A stretch of DNA of 64,000 nt, from NCBI GenBank assembly GCA_963663315.1, contig OY760176.1:1054001-1118000 (forward strand), written 5' to 3'. Position numbers and translations under genes: made by a program. The number at the start of each line of letters is the position of its first letter. Within the stretch, counting starts at the first letter, position 1. Of the stretch, positions 36,338-46,070 are shown piece by piece. The DNA comes from G963663315 sp963663315. GTDB taxonomy: Bacteria > Pseudomonadota > Gammaproteobacteria > Arenicellales > Poriferihabitantaceae. The notes under the pieces were generated by a model. It did not search any database, was not told where the DNA came from, and saw only the letters and a list, made by a program, of their open reading frames with translations.

Positions 36338-38074
36338 TCATCCTGAATGATCGATGTCATACTCTTCCTTCCTCACATGCTCCAGTCTTTCCATATACGC
36401 CTGTATTATTGATGACTCATACACCACGCCGACCAGTTCATACGTATCGTAATCCTTGACCACGGGAATGCTTTCACCGATAAAATTCTGAATCTTCTGC
36501 ATCGCATCCCAGACCGATGTATTCTCCAGCAGAGTCTCCTGTTCGCGTTGTGCCACAGCTCCGCATCCGGTTATTGCCAAATCCCCCTGTTGCTGGAGTT
36601 CGAGTATTTTTAACAGGGAAATCGTCCCGCAATAGGTCAATTCGTCATCGACAACATATCCTTCGGTCCGACCGGAATCCAACAGACGGTCACGAAGTTC
36701 CCCGGTTGATTGGTGAACAGAAACACGAACATAATCATGCACAATATAAGCCTTGATCTGCTGACCCTGCATGATCACCTTGTCGCGGCCAAGTCTCAGG
36801 TCGTAGCCTGCATTGTGCAATTGAATATCGAATAATGATCGACCAAACAGCGAGCACGCAACCAGATTGGCAAAAACCACGCTGATCATGGCGGCAATCG
36901 CCAGTTCATAGTTCCGGGTCAGTTCGAACACGATCAGTATCCCGGTCAATGGCGCCCCCATAACCGGACTGGCAACCGCAACCATGCCACAGATCGCATA
37001 AATGGTGTGCCCGGAAAAATTGTCTGCCAGTAGAATGGGCGCGATTTCGCCGATGATCGAGCCCATCAGGATGCCGATCACCAGCGCCGGACTGAAGATA
37101 CCACCGGCCATCCCAAAGCCGAGACACAATGCGGTCAACAACAATTTAGCGATCAGAATGACCAGCATTTGCTGCAGGTAAAACACATCATTCCGGATTG
37201 AATCGAATACCACCAAATCACCGACCTGCATCACCTCAGGAATCCAGATTGCAACAATTCCAACTACCATTCCCGCCGACGCGGGCTTCAGATATTCGGG
37301 TATGCGCAATTTTTTGGAGAGTACTCTGGCTATCAATACCGACTTCATCAGGGCAATGGCCACATAAGCACCGACGATCCCGATAACAATAAAAATCAGA
37401 AATTCGCTGGCATGGATATGTTGCAATACCTCCACTTCCAGCAACGCAGGTCGAACAAACACATAATTGGCAATCAGATAACCGGTTACTGAAGCGACCG
37501 TAACCGGCGCGAATGAACGTAAGGAGTAATGCCTGATAATCACCTCATGGGCAAAAATCAAACCTGCAATGGGTGCGTTAAAAGCAGTGGCAATGGCAGC
37601 AGCAGCGCCGCAGCCCAGACCTGTGGTCGCCGTGAATCCGGTCGAGCGCGTAATACCGGCAACCCATGTGCCCAGAGCCGCACCCATGTGCGCCAACGGT
37701 CCATATTGACCCACAGGCGCTCCACTGCCCAGAGCCACAATTGCTGACAGGGCAGTTATCAAACCACTTTTGGTCGAATTGTCAAAATTGAGGGTTTGTG
37801 CATTACGGATGGTGTCGACCAATGTCAGCGGCCTCTTTTCAGGGGTAGCCATCGAAAGCAGGCCGACAATCAACCCGCCGAGTACGGGGATCAATATGAA
37901 ATAAATTAAAAACCAGGGTCCGTGGCCTTCTCCCTCCCGGTTGTCCCGGACAAACAATAACAACTGGTTGGCAAATTCTACCAGTGAAACAAACAATATT
38001 GAAGCAAGAGAGGCAATCGCGCCTGTGATTATTCCGAGTGCTGCAATCAGAAAAATCCTTCGTATTGCGCTCAC
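36338..38074 (-). CDS. ClC-family chloride channel/transporter with CBS domains
   Basis: 578 residues: about ten hydrophobic segments of the ClC fold followed by a C-terminal pair of CBS domains from about residue 450. The pore region GSGAPVGQYGPLAH carries GQYGP where the canonical motif is GREGP, so the gating glutamate is replaced by tyrosine. The central-chloride GSGIP motif of helix D is not recognisable. GGIFSPALVIG, corresponding to GxFxP, is intact. The protein may be a channel, or a transporter with altered coupling. It lies 30 bases upstream of tsaE and could be the first gene of that operon. Confidence 0.88.
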   Translation of the reverse strand: MSAIRRIFLIAALGIITGAIASLASILFVSLVEFANQLLLFVRDNREGEGHGPWFLIYFILIPVLGGLIVGLLSMATPEKRPLTLVDTIRNAQTLNFDNSTKSGLITALSAIVALGSGAPVGQYGPLAHMGAALGTWVAGITRSTGFTATTGLGCGAAAAIATAFNAPIAGLIFAHEVIIRHYSLRSFAPVTVASVTGYLIANYVFVRPALLEVEVLQHIHASEFLIFIVIGIVGAYVAIALMKSVLIARVLSKKLRIPEYLKPASAGMVVGIVAIWIPEVMQVGDLVVFDSIRNDVFYLQQMLVILIAKLLLTALCLGFGMAGGIFSPALVIGILMGSIIGEIAPILLADNFSGHTIYAICGMVAVASPVMGAPLTGILIVFELTRNYELAIAAMISVVFANLVACSLFGRSLFDIQLHNAGYDLRLGRDKVIMQGQQIKAYIVHDYVRVSVHQSTGELRDRLLDSGRTEGYVVDDELTYCGTISLLKILELQQQGDLAITGCGAVAQREQETLLENTSVWDAMQKIQNFIGESIPVVKDYDTYELVGVVYESSIIQAYMERLEHVRKEEYDIDHSG

Positions 38075-38165
38075 GCAGAATATCCCGTCATTTCCGGTTG
38101 GATCTCATGGCTGATTGCCCCGTCATCTTCAGTTAATCAGATGAAATTTATTATATATTACACGA

Positions 38166-39221
38166 ATGGATGATCATACCCTCCGACAACTGGCCGAAAA
38201 AATCAAAATCCGGGGCGCTGAACTCGGATTCTCGCAAACCGCGATTTCCGACATCAATCTTGCGGAGTGTGAACAGAGATTAAAGCAATGGCTGGCAAAC
38301 GGATTTAACGGGGAAATGGCGTATATGGAGTCCCATGGCCTGAAACGAACCCGGCCCGATCAGTTAATTCCAGGTACTGTCAGAGTGATTACTGTCCGAC
38401 TGGACTATCTGAACCAACCGATGACTGAAGCACAAAAGACCCTGAATGACGCCAGCAAGGGGTATATCTCCCGGTATGCTCTTGGTCGCGATTATCATAA
38501 AGTGATCCGCAAGCGTTTGCAAAAACTGGCAATCCGAATTTCTGAAGTGGTCGGTCCATTCGGTTATCGTGCATTTTGCGACAGCGCACCGGTCATGGAA
38601 AAAGCGCTGGCGGAAAAATCGGGGCTTGGCTGGCTTGGGAAACATACCAATTTGATCAACAGGGAACATGGCTCATGGTTTTTCCTGGGTGAACTCTATA
38701 CCGATATACCGTTACCCACCGACCCGCCGGTCAATTCACACTGTGGAAGTTGCTCCGCATGTATTGATGTCTGCCCGACCAATGCCATTGTCGCACCTTA
38801 TCAACTTGATGCCAGACGCTGTATTTCCTACCTGACCATTGAGCTTAAAGGCTCGATTCCGGTGAAGTTTCGCAAGGCCATAGGCAATCGGATATATGGT
38901 TGTGATGATTGTCAACTGGTGTGTCCATGGAATCGTCATGCAAGACTTTCGGGCGAGGCGGATTTCAGGAGTCGGCACACTCTCGACAATCCATCGTTGT
39001 GCAAATTGTTCAACTGGGGCGAGCAGGATTTCAAACACAAAACCGAAGGCTCTGCGATACGCAGAATCGGTTACCAGCGATGGTTGAGAAACATTGCAGT
39101 TGCACTCGGCAATTCCCCCCGCTCTGACCGGGTCATGGACACACTGAAGGCCCGACAATCCCACTCTTCTGAACTAGTTCGCGAGCATGTGCGATGGGCG
39201 CTCAGGCGCCAGGCTCACTGA
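38166..39221 (+). CDS. queG: Epoxyqueuosine reductase
   Basis: A 351-residue cobalamin- and iron-sulfur-dependent enzyme for the last step of queuosine synthesis in tRNA. CDSAPVMEKALAEKSGLGWLG marks the cobalamin-binding core. Two [4Fe-4S] motifs are visible, CGSCSACIDVCPTNAI and CDDCQLVCPWN. A HEAT-like C-terminal end follows. It is divergent from the ClC-tsaE operon, and its last 20 bases overlap the convergent orn gene. Confidence 0.95.
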   Translation: MDDHTLRQLAEKIKIRGAELGFSQTAISDINLAECEQRLKQWLANGFNGEMAYMESHGLKRTRPDQLIPGTVRVITVRLDYLNQPMTEAQKTLNDASKGYISRYALGRDYHKVIRKRLQKLAIRISEVVGPFGYRAFCDSAPVMEKALAEKSGLGWLGKHTNLINREHGSWFFLGELYTDIPLPTDPPVNSHCGSCSACIDVCPTNAIVAPYQLDARRCISYLTIELKGSIPVKFRKAIGNRIYGCDDCQLVCPWNRHARLSGEADFRSRHTLDNPSLCKLFNWGEQDFKHKTEGSAIRRIGYQRWLRNIAVALGNSPRSDRVMDTLKARQSHSSELVREHVRWALRRQAH

Positions 39222-39756
39222 CATTGATAAATGTCTTCCTGTAATACTTCAGTTCCTCAATCGATTCCCGGATATCATCCAGCGCCTTATGGGTATTTTG
39301 CTTGCGGAACCCGTCCCGCAGGTCGGGGCGCCAACGCACTACCAATTCCTTGATCGAAGAAACATCCAGATTTCGGTAATGCAGATATGATTCCAGTTCA
39401 GGCATGTAGTTGGCCAGAAAACGCCTGTCCTGGCAAATCGAATTACCACAAAGCGGAGAGCGGTTGACCCGTACATATCCGGAAATAAAAGCAATCGTCG
39501 CCTGCTCTGCCTGCCGTTCATCAAAGCGGGATTCCCTTACCCTTTTGACCAGACCGCTTTTGGTATGGACTTCTGTATTCCAGTCGTCCATCTCAACGAG
39601 TCGCCTCAACGGTTGATGAACCGCTATCACAGGCCCTTCCTCAAGGATATTCAGATGGGCATCGGTGACGATGGTCGCGATTTCAATAATTCGGTCAGTC
39701 GAAGGCGATAACCCGGTCATTTCCAGATCAATCCAAACCAGATTTTTTGGATGCAT
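39202..39756 (-). CDS. orn: Oligoribonuclease
   Basis: A 184-residue DEDDh exonuclease that degrades RNA dinucleotides, including pGpG from c-di-GMP turnover. WIDLEMTGL holds the first acidic pair, GNSICQDRRFLANYMPELE the next acidic region, and HKALDDIRESIEELKYYRK the catalytic His and last Asp. It is convergent with queG and overlaps it by 20 bases. The queG-orn neighbourhood is shared with pseudomonads. Confidence 0.96.
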   Translation of the reverse strand: MHPKNLVWIDLEMTGLSPSTDRIIEIATIVTDAHLNILEEGPVIAVHQPLRRLVEMDDWNTEVHTKSGLVKRVRESRFDERQAEQATIAFISGYVRVNRSPLCGNSICQDRRFLANYMPELESYLHYRNLDVSSIKELVVRWRPDLRDGFRKQNTHKALDDIRESIEELKYYRKTFINVSEPGA

Positions 39757-39836
39757 GTTATTTTTTATATACTCCAGTTAAAGCGTAATATTAATACATT
39801 GCGAATGGTTGGAATATAACATTGTCCTGACAATCT

Positions 39837-40583
39837 TTATCCGGAATCCGGTTTGTAGATATCAAATCTCACCAGCTTGCTGCGAGTGTCGCCGACCTTG
39901 CCCGGAGCGAGGGGCGTTGCATGATGGGGTCTTTTGACGACCACACGTTTCTGTGCATGTTTCATTGCCGTATCAAATAATCTCTGATTATTTCCACTAT
40001 TGCCGTCATCGTCATGTTTGCTTAACCTCTGCAGAATTACCATCTCTTTTCGGGTAGCTGCGGATTTGGTTTTTTCCGGAAACACAGGATCCAGATAGAT
40101 TACGTCAGGCCGATATTCCTGCGTTTCCAACCAACATTCTGATCGACCGTGGAACAGTTGCAGGCGCTCCCTCAATAACGCATCTGACAATCCGGTTCTG
40201 GCATAACGGATCATCAGGAAGACGACCCTGTTTCTCTCGATTGCGGACACCTTGATGCCCTGCCTGGCGATCTGAAGCGCATCTGTGCACCACCCTGGAG
40301 TCATATCGACGAGGGTATTGACGTTGCTGCCAATAGCCCGCAACAATGGATCTCTGCCTGTGCCTTTTCGAGTCTGGTCGAAGTTCAGAGTTAATGCCTT
40401 CAGTTCGGGCCTGTCGTTCAAAAACAACGCCATTTCAAGATTTTCTATCTCCAATATGAATGTCTCTTTGCATGCAACATATTGATCTATTGGAATAATT
40501 TCAGATCCAAGCCACTTGCCCGCCTGCCTTGCGATATTTTCGCTGACCTTATCCGAACGAACGATGAGAGATTCCATGGGCAT
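39837..40583 (-). CDS. rsmJ: 16S rRNA (guanine-1516-N2)-methyltransferase
   Basis: A 248-residue SAM-dependent methyltransferase. LVDMTPGWCTDALQIARQG is the SAM-binding motif I region, YLDPVFPEKTKSAATRKEM the catalytic DPxFP motif and RVVVKRPHHATPL the C-terminal block. It modifies G1516 of 16S rRNA. It faces fabI divergently across 82 bases, where an extended -10-like TGTTAAAAT for fabI lies at 40609-40617. Confidence 0.92.
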   Translation of the reverse strand: MPMESLIVRSDKVSENIARQAGKWLGSEIIPIDQYVACKETFILEIENLEMALFLNDRPELKALTLNFDQTRKGTGRDPLLRAIGSNVNTLVDMTPGWCTDALQIARQGIKVSAIERNRVVFLMIRYARTGLSDALLRERLQLFHGRSECWLETQEYRPDVIYLDPVFPEKTKSAATRKEMVILQRLSKHDDDGNSGNNQRLFDTAMKHAQKRVVVKRPHHATPLAPGKVGDTRSKLVRFDIYKPDSG

Positions 40584-40665
40584 GGCGGCGTAAAATAATC
40601 TGGAATGCTGTTAAAATCTTTCTGATCACCAATTTAATCGAGCAGTTTAACAAAAGAGGCATCAA

Positions 40666-41481
40666 ATGGGTTTTCTGTCAGGTAAACGGGTATTAATTGC
40701 TGGAGTCGCCAGTAATCGTTCAATTGCATGGGGGATTGCACAGGCAATGCACCGGCAGGGTGCGACACTTGCGTTCACCTATCCCAATGAGAAAATGCAA
40801 CCCAGAGTGGAAAATCTGGCCAATCGGCTTGGCTCTGAAATTGTGTTACCTTGCGATGTCATCAGTGACCGGCAAATCGACGACCTGTTCACCGAACTAG
40901 CCAAAATCTGGGATGGATTGGATATTCTTATTCATTCCATCGCGTTCGCCCCCAGAGAAGAACTTGAGGGTCTTTACCTGGACGCGGTAACTCGTGAAGG
41001 ATTCAGAGTGTCCCACGAAATCAGTTCCTATAGTTTTGCCGCCATGGCCAGGGCGGCGCTACCACTCATGAAAGGCAGAAACGGTTCAATGCTGACATTG
41101 ACTTATATCGGTTCGGTTCGGTCCATGCCAGGATACAACGTGATGGGACTGGCCAAAGCCAGCCTGGAAGCCAATGTGCGTTACATAGCCCAATCACTTG
41201 GCAAACAAGGCATTCGCGTAAACGGGATCTCAGCAGGCCCGATTAGAACCCTGGCCGCAGCAGGGATAAAGAATTTCAAAAAGATGCTGGGCCACTTCGA
41301 GAAAGTAGCCCCCCTCGGTCGTGCCGTGACCATCGAAGAAGTAGGAAACACAGCCGCATTTCTGTGCTCCGACCTGGCTTCGGGTATCACTGGAGAAATC
41401 ACCTATGTTGACGGGGGATTCAATACCGTAGGCATAAGCGAACAGATAATCGAAGAAGACCAGGACAGGCCGCATTCCTGA
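40666..41481 (+). CDS. fabI: Enoyl-[acyl-carrier-protein] reductase (NADH)
   Basis: A 271-residue SDR-fold enzyme that completes the fatty-acid elongation cycle. IAGVASNRSIAWGIAQAMHR is the NADH loop, and the catalytic Tyr157 and Lys164 lie in GYNVMGLAKASLE (Y-x6-K), with Tyr147 also conserved. An AGAGG-like ribosome binding site (AAAGAGGC) is nine or so bases before the ATG. Upstream, TGTTAAAAT is a possible extended -10 element. This is the triclosan-type FabI, not FabV or FabL. Confidence 0.95.
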   Translation: MGFLSGKRVLIAGVASNRSIAWGIAQAMHRQGATLAFTYPNEKMQPRVENLANRLGSEIVLPCDVISDRQIDDLFTELAKIWDGLDILIHSIAFAPREELEGLYLDAVTREGFRVSHEISSYSFAAMARAALPLMKGRNGSMLTLTYIGSVRSMPGYNVMGLAKASLEANVRYIAQSLGKQGIRVNGISAGPIRTLAAAGIKNFKKMLGHFEKVAPLGRAVTIEEVGNTAAFLCSDLASGITGEITYVDGGFNTVGISEQIIEEDQDRPHS

Positions 41482-41513
41482 ACTGTGTCAGCATCCTTGT
41501 TTGCTTCAAAAAA

Positions 41514-41541
41514 TTGTCGCAAACCTGAATTTGTGTAAACT
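41514..41541 (+). promoter_or_regulatory. Candidate promoter of the DUF1302 cassette
   Basis: TTGTCG (41514-41519) and TAAACT (41536-41541) are spaced by 16 bases, 36 bases before the ATG at 41578. The gene also has a GGAG ribosome binding site at 41568-41571. This would drive the four-gene envelope cassette. Confidence 0.4.
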
Positions 41542-41577
41542 GAATGTCCACTGAAATCCACTTGCCTGGAGAATTTC

Positions 41578-43629
41578 ATGGCTTCTAGAGTAATGAGTGA
41601 CCCCACTCGTCTAATTGCGTTTCCCTCTCCGCGCCTGCTGACCGGCGTTTTTATCCTTGGCTGGGCATTGCACACATTGTCGCCGGTACAGGCAACCGAG
41701 ATCAGCAACGGAGAGTTGAGAGGCAGTTTTGACAGTACTGTTTCGCACGGACTGACCTTTCGTGTTGCCGAACACGATGAGAGTTTGACCGGCATCAACT
41801 CCGACAATGGGACACGTAACTATAGCCGCGGTCTGGTCAGCAATACCTCAAAATTCACCAGTGAACTGGAACTCAATTACCAGAATTTTGGCCTGTTCAC
41901 CCGTTTCACCGGTTTCCTGGACTTCGAAAATCGGAATGGAACGCGCAACCATATACCATTATTCGAAGAGGCGAAGGATGTGGCAGGCGATGACATTGAG
42001 CTACTGGACCTGTATATCGCAAATACATTTGACATTGACGAAACACCGTTGGATGTGCGTCTGGGCAAACATGTGCTCAACTGGGGTGAAAGTACCTTTA
42101 TCCAGGGCGGTATCAACGTCATCAACCCGTTTGATCTCACCAGGCTGCGTACGCCGGGCGCGGAACTGCGTGAGGGGTTGGTACCTGTTTCATTACTCTC
42201 GGCGTCAATCGCCCCAACCGACAACCTGACGGTGGATGGTTTTTATCAACTGCGGTGGGATAACACTGAGGCGGATGCAGCCGGCGCCTATTTCTCCACC
42301 AATGATTATTTCGGCGCCGGCGGGAACACGGCTTTCCTTTCCGAAGGATCTCTTGAGGGGAAAACAACGGATATGGGTGGAGGATTTGGCGCCCTCACTC
42401 CGGCCATCAACGCGGCCATCGCTATGAGCCCGGTGAAGTTGGAACCTCAACTACTACATGACTCCAAATTTCTGGGCGTGCCGCGAGGCCCGGACAGCAT
42501 TCCGGAAGATTCGGGTCAATGGGGGGTTGCACTGCACTACTTCGCCGAGAATCTGAACGACACTGAATTCGGGTTCTATTTCATCAATAATCATAGCCAC
42601 CTGCCACTCACCAGCGCAATCCCCCGGCGGGCGGGCTACGATGCGGGACTCGCCGCCGCGGCTGCGGTCAGCGCGCCCACAAGTCCTGTCGTTAGTACTA
42701 TTTCCAAGTCGGCTTGTGCACAGTCTCTCCGTCTCCCGACCCTCTGTTCAGATGCGCAACTGGGTCAATTTCTCGCCAGTCTGGACTCCGTGCAGGCAAA
42801 GGCTTTTAATGATGGAGTTACCGCGAAAATTGCCGGAGTTGCCAGTCTCCTTGCAATTGATCGCTATGCCAGGACCGCGCGCTACTACACTGAGTATCCC
42901 GAAGATCTCCAGACCATGGGTATCAGCTTCAACACGGTCCACACTGATTCGGGCTGGGCATTGCAGGGAGAATATACCTTCCACCCTGATGCACCGTTGC
43001 AAAGAACGGAGAGTTCCCTGCTTACGGAGGGGCTGTCACCAATCCTGGGGGCGCTGCAGCTCGGACCTATGATCAAAAAGGCGATTGCAAGCGGTGACCT
43101 GGCTACCGCTGGTCAGCTAAGAGCTGCACTTGACGCTTTGGAAGGCAAGCTCGGTAGTCGCATCCAAGGCTACGTCGAACGTAACATAAGCCAGTTGCAG
43201 ATCACCGCAACCAAATTGTTCACATCCACCCTGGGAGCAGACACCCTGGCGCTGATTACAGAAGCGGCGGTGATGCATGTACACAATATGCCGGACAAGG
43301 CCACAACACCGCTGGACAGCAGCGGTATCGGCAGCGAACTCGCCGATGCCACCTCCTTTGGATACCGGGTAGCAGCGCGCCTTGACTACAACAATGCCAT
43401 CGGCGCGGTACGACTCTCGCCCTACCTGCAGTTGCAACATGATGCAAATGGCAGCAGTCCGACCCCCGGCGGAGCTTTTCTGGATGGCCGTAAAGTAGTA
43501 ACTCTCGGTTTGGGTGTGAGCTATCTGGACCGCTGGCAGGGGAATCTGAGCTATACTATGCACACTGGTGACAATAACCAGTTAAGTGATCGCGACTTTG
43601 TCTCTACCGTCATCAAGTATTCCTTCTGA
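41578..43629 (+). CDS. DUF1302-family outer-membrane barrel protein
   Basis: 683 residues. An N-terminal signal region ends near HTLSPVQA, and the mature chain begins with GSFDSTVSHGLTFRV, the usual DUF1302 opening. RLGKHVLNWGESTFIQGG is the most conserved family segment. Amphipathic strands run through the protein, and the last residue is phenylalanine in STVIKYSF, as expected of an outer-membrane beta-barrel. A long helical insert around residues 460-570 (LGALQLGPMIKKAIASGDLA onward) is unlike a strand region. It is first in a tight cassette, 12 bases before the DUF1329 gene. The biochemical role of the family is not established. Confidence 0.88.
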   Translation: MASRVMSDPTRLIAFPSPRLLTGVFILGWALHTLSPVQATEISNGELRGSFDSTVSHGLTFRVAEHDESLTGINSDNGTRNYSRGLVSNTSKFTSELELNYQNFGLFTRFTGFLDFENRNGTRNHIPLFEEAKDVAGDDIELLDLYIANTFDIDETPLDVRLGKHVLNWGESTFIQGGINVINPFDLTRLRTPGAELREGLVPVSLLSASIAPTDNLTVDGFYQLRWDNTEADAAGAYFSTNDYFGAGGNTAFLSEGSLEGKTTDMGGGFGALTPAINAAIAMSPVKLEPQLLHDSKFLGVPRGPDSIPEDSGQWGVALHYFAENLNDTEFGFYFINNHSHLPLTSAIPRRAGYDAGLAAAAAVSAPTSPVVSTISKSACAQSLRLPTLCSDAQLGQFLASLDSVQAKAFNDGVTAKIAGVASLLAIDRYARTARYYTEYPEDLQTMGISFNTVHTDSGWALQGEYTFHPDAPLQRTESSLLTEGLSPILGALQLGPMIKKAIASGDLATAGQLRAALDALEGKLGSRIQGYVERNISQLQITATKLFTSTLGADTLALITEAAVMHVHNMPDKATTPLDSSGIGSELADATSFGYRVAARLDYNNAIGAVRLSPYLQLQHDANGSSPTPGGAFLDGRKVVTLGLGVSYLDRWQGNLSYTMHTGDNNQLSDRDFVSTVIKYSF

Positions 43630-43641
43630 GGCAAGACAATC

Positions 43642-45003
43642 ATGAAAGCAATCACTTCCACCTTACGTATTACACTCGTCCTTGGTAGCATAATTGCCCC
43701 GTTGGCGACTGCCGGGATCACCACCGATCAGATTGACAGGCTTGGCAAGGATCTCACTCCCCTCGGGGCCGAACGGGCCGGGAACGTCGAAGGCACTATC
43801 CCGGCCTGGACCGGCGGTATAACCTCCCCGCCGACAGGTTATGTCCGCGGCGAACATCATCGTGACCCGTACACGGACGACAAACCGCTGTTTATCATCG
43901 ATTCTGGAAATCTGGACCAGTACCGCGACCTGCTCTCCGTGGGCCATCAGCGCATACTGGAAACCTATCCAACATTTCATCTCCCGGTCTATCCAACCCG
44001 ACGCAGCGCATCGGTACCGCAACGCATCTATGATGCCACCCGCCAGATTGCCGCAACTGCCAGACTGGTCGACAATGGAAACGGGGTAGACGACGCGGTG
44101 ATCGGCATTCCATTTCCGATCCCGAAAGACGGACTGGAAGTGGTCTGGAATCACTTGCTGCGATACCGTGGTGAGACGGTCGAATGCATCACCGGTCAGG
44201 CAGCAGTAACCCGAGGTGGCGACTACACGATGGTAAAGCTCGGACTGGAGATCGAACTGCGTTACTCGCTGCCAGGCATGACAGCGGAACAACTTGACAA
44301 CACGATGATTCTGTTCAAACAGAAAGTACTGGCCCCGGCGCGGTTGGCGGGCGACATCCTGCTGGTGCATGAGACCATGAACCAGGTGCTTGAACCACGC
44401 CGTGCCTGGACCTACAACCCCGGCCAGCGTCGTGTGCGGCGGGCCCCGAATATCGCCTATGACAATCCGGGCACCACCACCGACGGGCTGCGCACTTCCG
44501 ATCAGTTCGACATGTTCAATGGGGCGGTGGATCGTTATGACTGGCAATTGCTTGGCAAGCGCGAAATGTACGTGCCATACAACTCCTACAGACTGCACAG
44601 CGACGAACTGTCCTTCTCCGACATCCTCCAGCCACTACATGTCAACCCGGAGCATTTACGTTACGAACTGCACCGGGTATGGGTAATCGAAGCAACCCTC
44701 AAGCAGGGCGCAACGCACACCTACAAGCGCCGCACCCTGTATGTGGATGAAGACTCATGGCAGATCCTGCTGGCCGACATCTACGACAACCGGGACCAGC
44801 TCTGGAGGGTGTCAGAGGGTCATGTCATCAACTATTACCAAAAACCACTGATATGGCCGACGTTGGAAATACACACCGACCTGCAGGCAGGACGCTACCT
44901 CGCACTTGGCCTCAACAACGAGTATGACATGTGCACCTATGATATCGAAGTAACCAGCCGGGACTTCACTCCGGGAGCCCTGCGTCGTGAGGGCCTGCGC
45001 TAA
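43642..45003 (+). CDS. DUF1329-family periplasmic protein (LolB-like family)
   Basis: 453 residues. A signal peptide (LRITLVLGSIIAPLATAG) is followed by RLGKDLTPLGAERAGNVEGTIPAWTGGI, typical of DUF1329. Members are often annotated as related to outer-membrane lipoprotein-sorting (LolA/LolB fold) proteins and may carry a hydrophobic ligand across the periplasm. The C-terminal half (YKRRTLYVDEDSWQILLADIYD) is the conserved core. It lies between the DUF1302 barrel and the propeller gene; DUF1302 and DUF1329 genes are frequent neighbours. The ligand is unknown. Confidence 0.88.
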   Translation: MKAITSTLRITLVLGSIIAPLATAGITTDQIDRLGKDLTPLGAERAGNVEGTIPAWTGGITSPPTGYVRGEHHRDPYTDDKPLFIIDSGNLDQYRDLLSVGHQRILETYPTFHLPVYPTRRSASVPQRIYDATRQIAATARLVDNGNGVDDAVIGIPFPIPKDGLEVVWNHLLRYRGETVECITGQAAVTRGGDYTMVKLGLEIELRYSLPGMTAEQLDNTMILFKQKVLAPARLAGDILLVHETMNQVLEPRRAWTYNPGQRRVRRAPNIAYDNPGTTTDGLRTSDQFDMFNGAVDRYDWQLLGKREMYVPYNSYRLHSDELSFSDILQPLHVNPEHLRYELHRVWVIEATLKQGATHTYKRRTLYVDEDSWQILLADIYDNRDQLWRVSEGHVINYYQKPLIWPTLEIHTDLQAGRYLALGLNNEYDMCTYDIEVTSRDFTPGALRREGLR

Positions 45004-45022
45004 TTACCATCATCTGCCCCGC

Positions 45023-45985
45023 ATGGTATGGGGCCTGGACAGGAGTGCGGTCGCACTGACATTGGTCTTGTGCCTGTCGTCACAGGTTCCGGCAGCAGAT
45101 AGCAGCGCAGCGGAGCCAGCAACCATGCAGTCACCGCTGGCAAGCCGTTCACTGCTGCTGGACGGCGCCGTGACCGACTCACATCTGGTGGTAGTCGGCG
45201 AACGGGGCCACATCCTTACTTCCACAGATGATGGCGCAAACTGGCGACTGGCGCAGGTACCTACCCGCGTTCTGCTTACCGCTATACACATGCACGACAC
45301 ACGAACCGGCTGGGCGGTCGGTCACGATGCCGTGATCCTGCGCACCGGGGACGGGGGTGCAAGCTGGCAATTAGTACACCATGCGCCTGAGGAAGAGCGC
45401 CCTTTGCTCGATGTCTGGTTCCGTGACGAGCGCGCCGGCTTTGCCGTTGGCGCCTATGGCTATTTCCTGGCCACTGAGGACGGCGGTGATACCTGGACTT
45501 CACGCACCATCAGCGAAGATGACTTTCACCTGAACACACTGCTGCCGGTCGCACCACACCAGCTTTTCATCGCTGCCGAGGCGGGAGTGATCTATCGCTC
45601 CGAGGACGGAGGAGATAGCTGGCAGGAACTGCCTTCTCCCTACACCGGTTCGTGGTTCGGCGCCCTTGCACTGGAGGGGGGGCAGTTGCTGTTGCTGGGA
45701 ATCCGCGGACATCTGTTCCGCTCCGTGGATGACGGCAACAACTGGATACAGATACCTACCGCCACTACCGCTACTCTGACCAGCGCCGTACAGCTGCAAT
45801 CCGGCGCGGTGCTGATCACCGGCCTGGAAGGGACCCTGCTCGTCAGTGCGGACAGCGGGCACAGCGTGTCGCTGGAACAACTGTCATCACGTCAGGGCAT
45901 CTCGGCCGCGTTGCCACTGGCCGACGGTAACGTACTGTTGATCGGAGAGTTCGGTGTCCTCCGACTGCCCTGGAACCGTTCATAG
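45023..45985 (+). CDS. YCF48/HCF136-like beta-propeller (BNR repeat) protein
   Basis: About 320 residues from the ATG at 45023. The frame is open from a GTG at 44987 inside the DUF1329 gene, but the ATG sits directly before the signal peptide (RSAVALTLVLCLSSQVPAA). At least five BNR-type turns are visible: STDDGANW, RTGDGGASW, ATEDGGDTW, RSEDGGDSW and RSVDDGNNW. These predict a seven-bladed-type propeller in the periplasm. YCF48-like proteins of this kind are found next to DUF1302/DUF1329/MMPL genes. An assembly or scaffolding role is inference. Confidence 0.85.
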   Translation: MVWGLDRSAVALTLVLCLSSQVPAADSSAAEPATMQSPLASRSLLLDGAVTDSHLVVVGERGHILTSTDDGANWRLAQVPTRVLLTAIHMHDTRTGWAVGHDAVILRTGDGGASWQLVHHAPEEERPLLDVWFRDERAGFAVGAYGYFLATEDGGDTWTSRTISEDDFHLNTLLPVAPHQLFIAAEAGVIYRSEDGGDSWQELPSPYTGSWFGALALEGGQLLLLGIRGHLFRSVDDGNNWIQIPTATTATLTSAVQLQSGAVLITGLEGTLLVSADSGHSVSLEQLSSRQGISAALPLADGNVLLIGEFGVLRLPWNRS

Positions 45986-46070
45986 ACTTTTCGCCCCTTA
46001 CCCTGACCGACAGACATACTGATGTAGACGAGTCAATACAGGCTGAGCCTATCAATATGCGGATACACTT

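Noticed and set aside
43663..44598. A 311-codon frame on the minus strand opposite the DUF1329 gene
   Set aside because: An antisense shadow of a high-GC coding region; the plus-strand frame has a signal peptide and clear family motifs.
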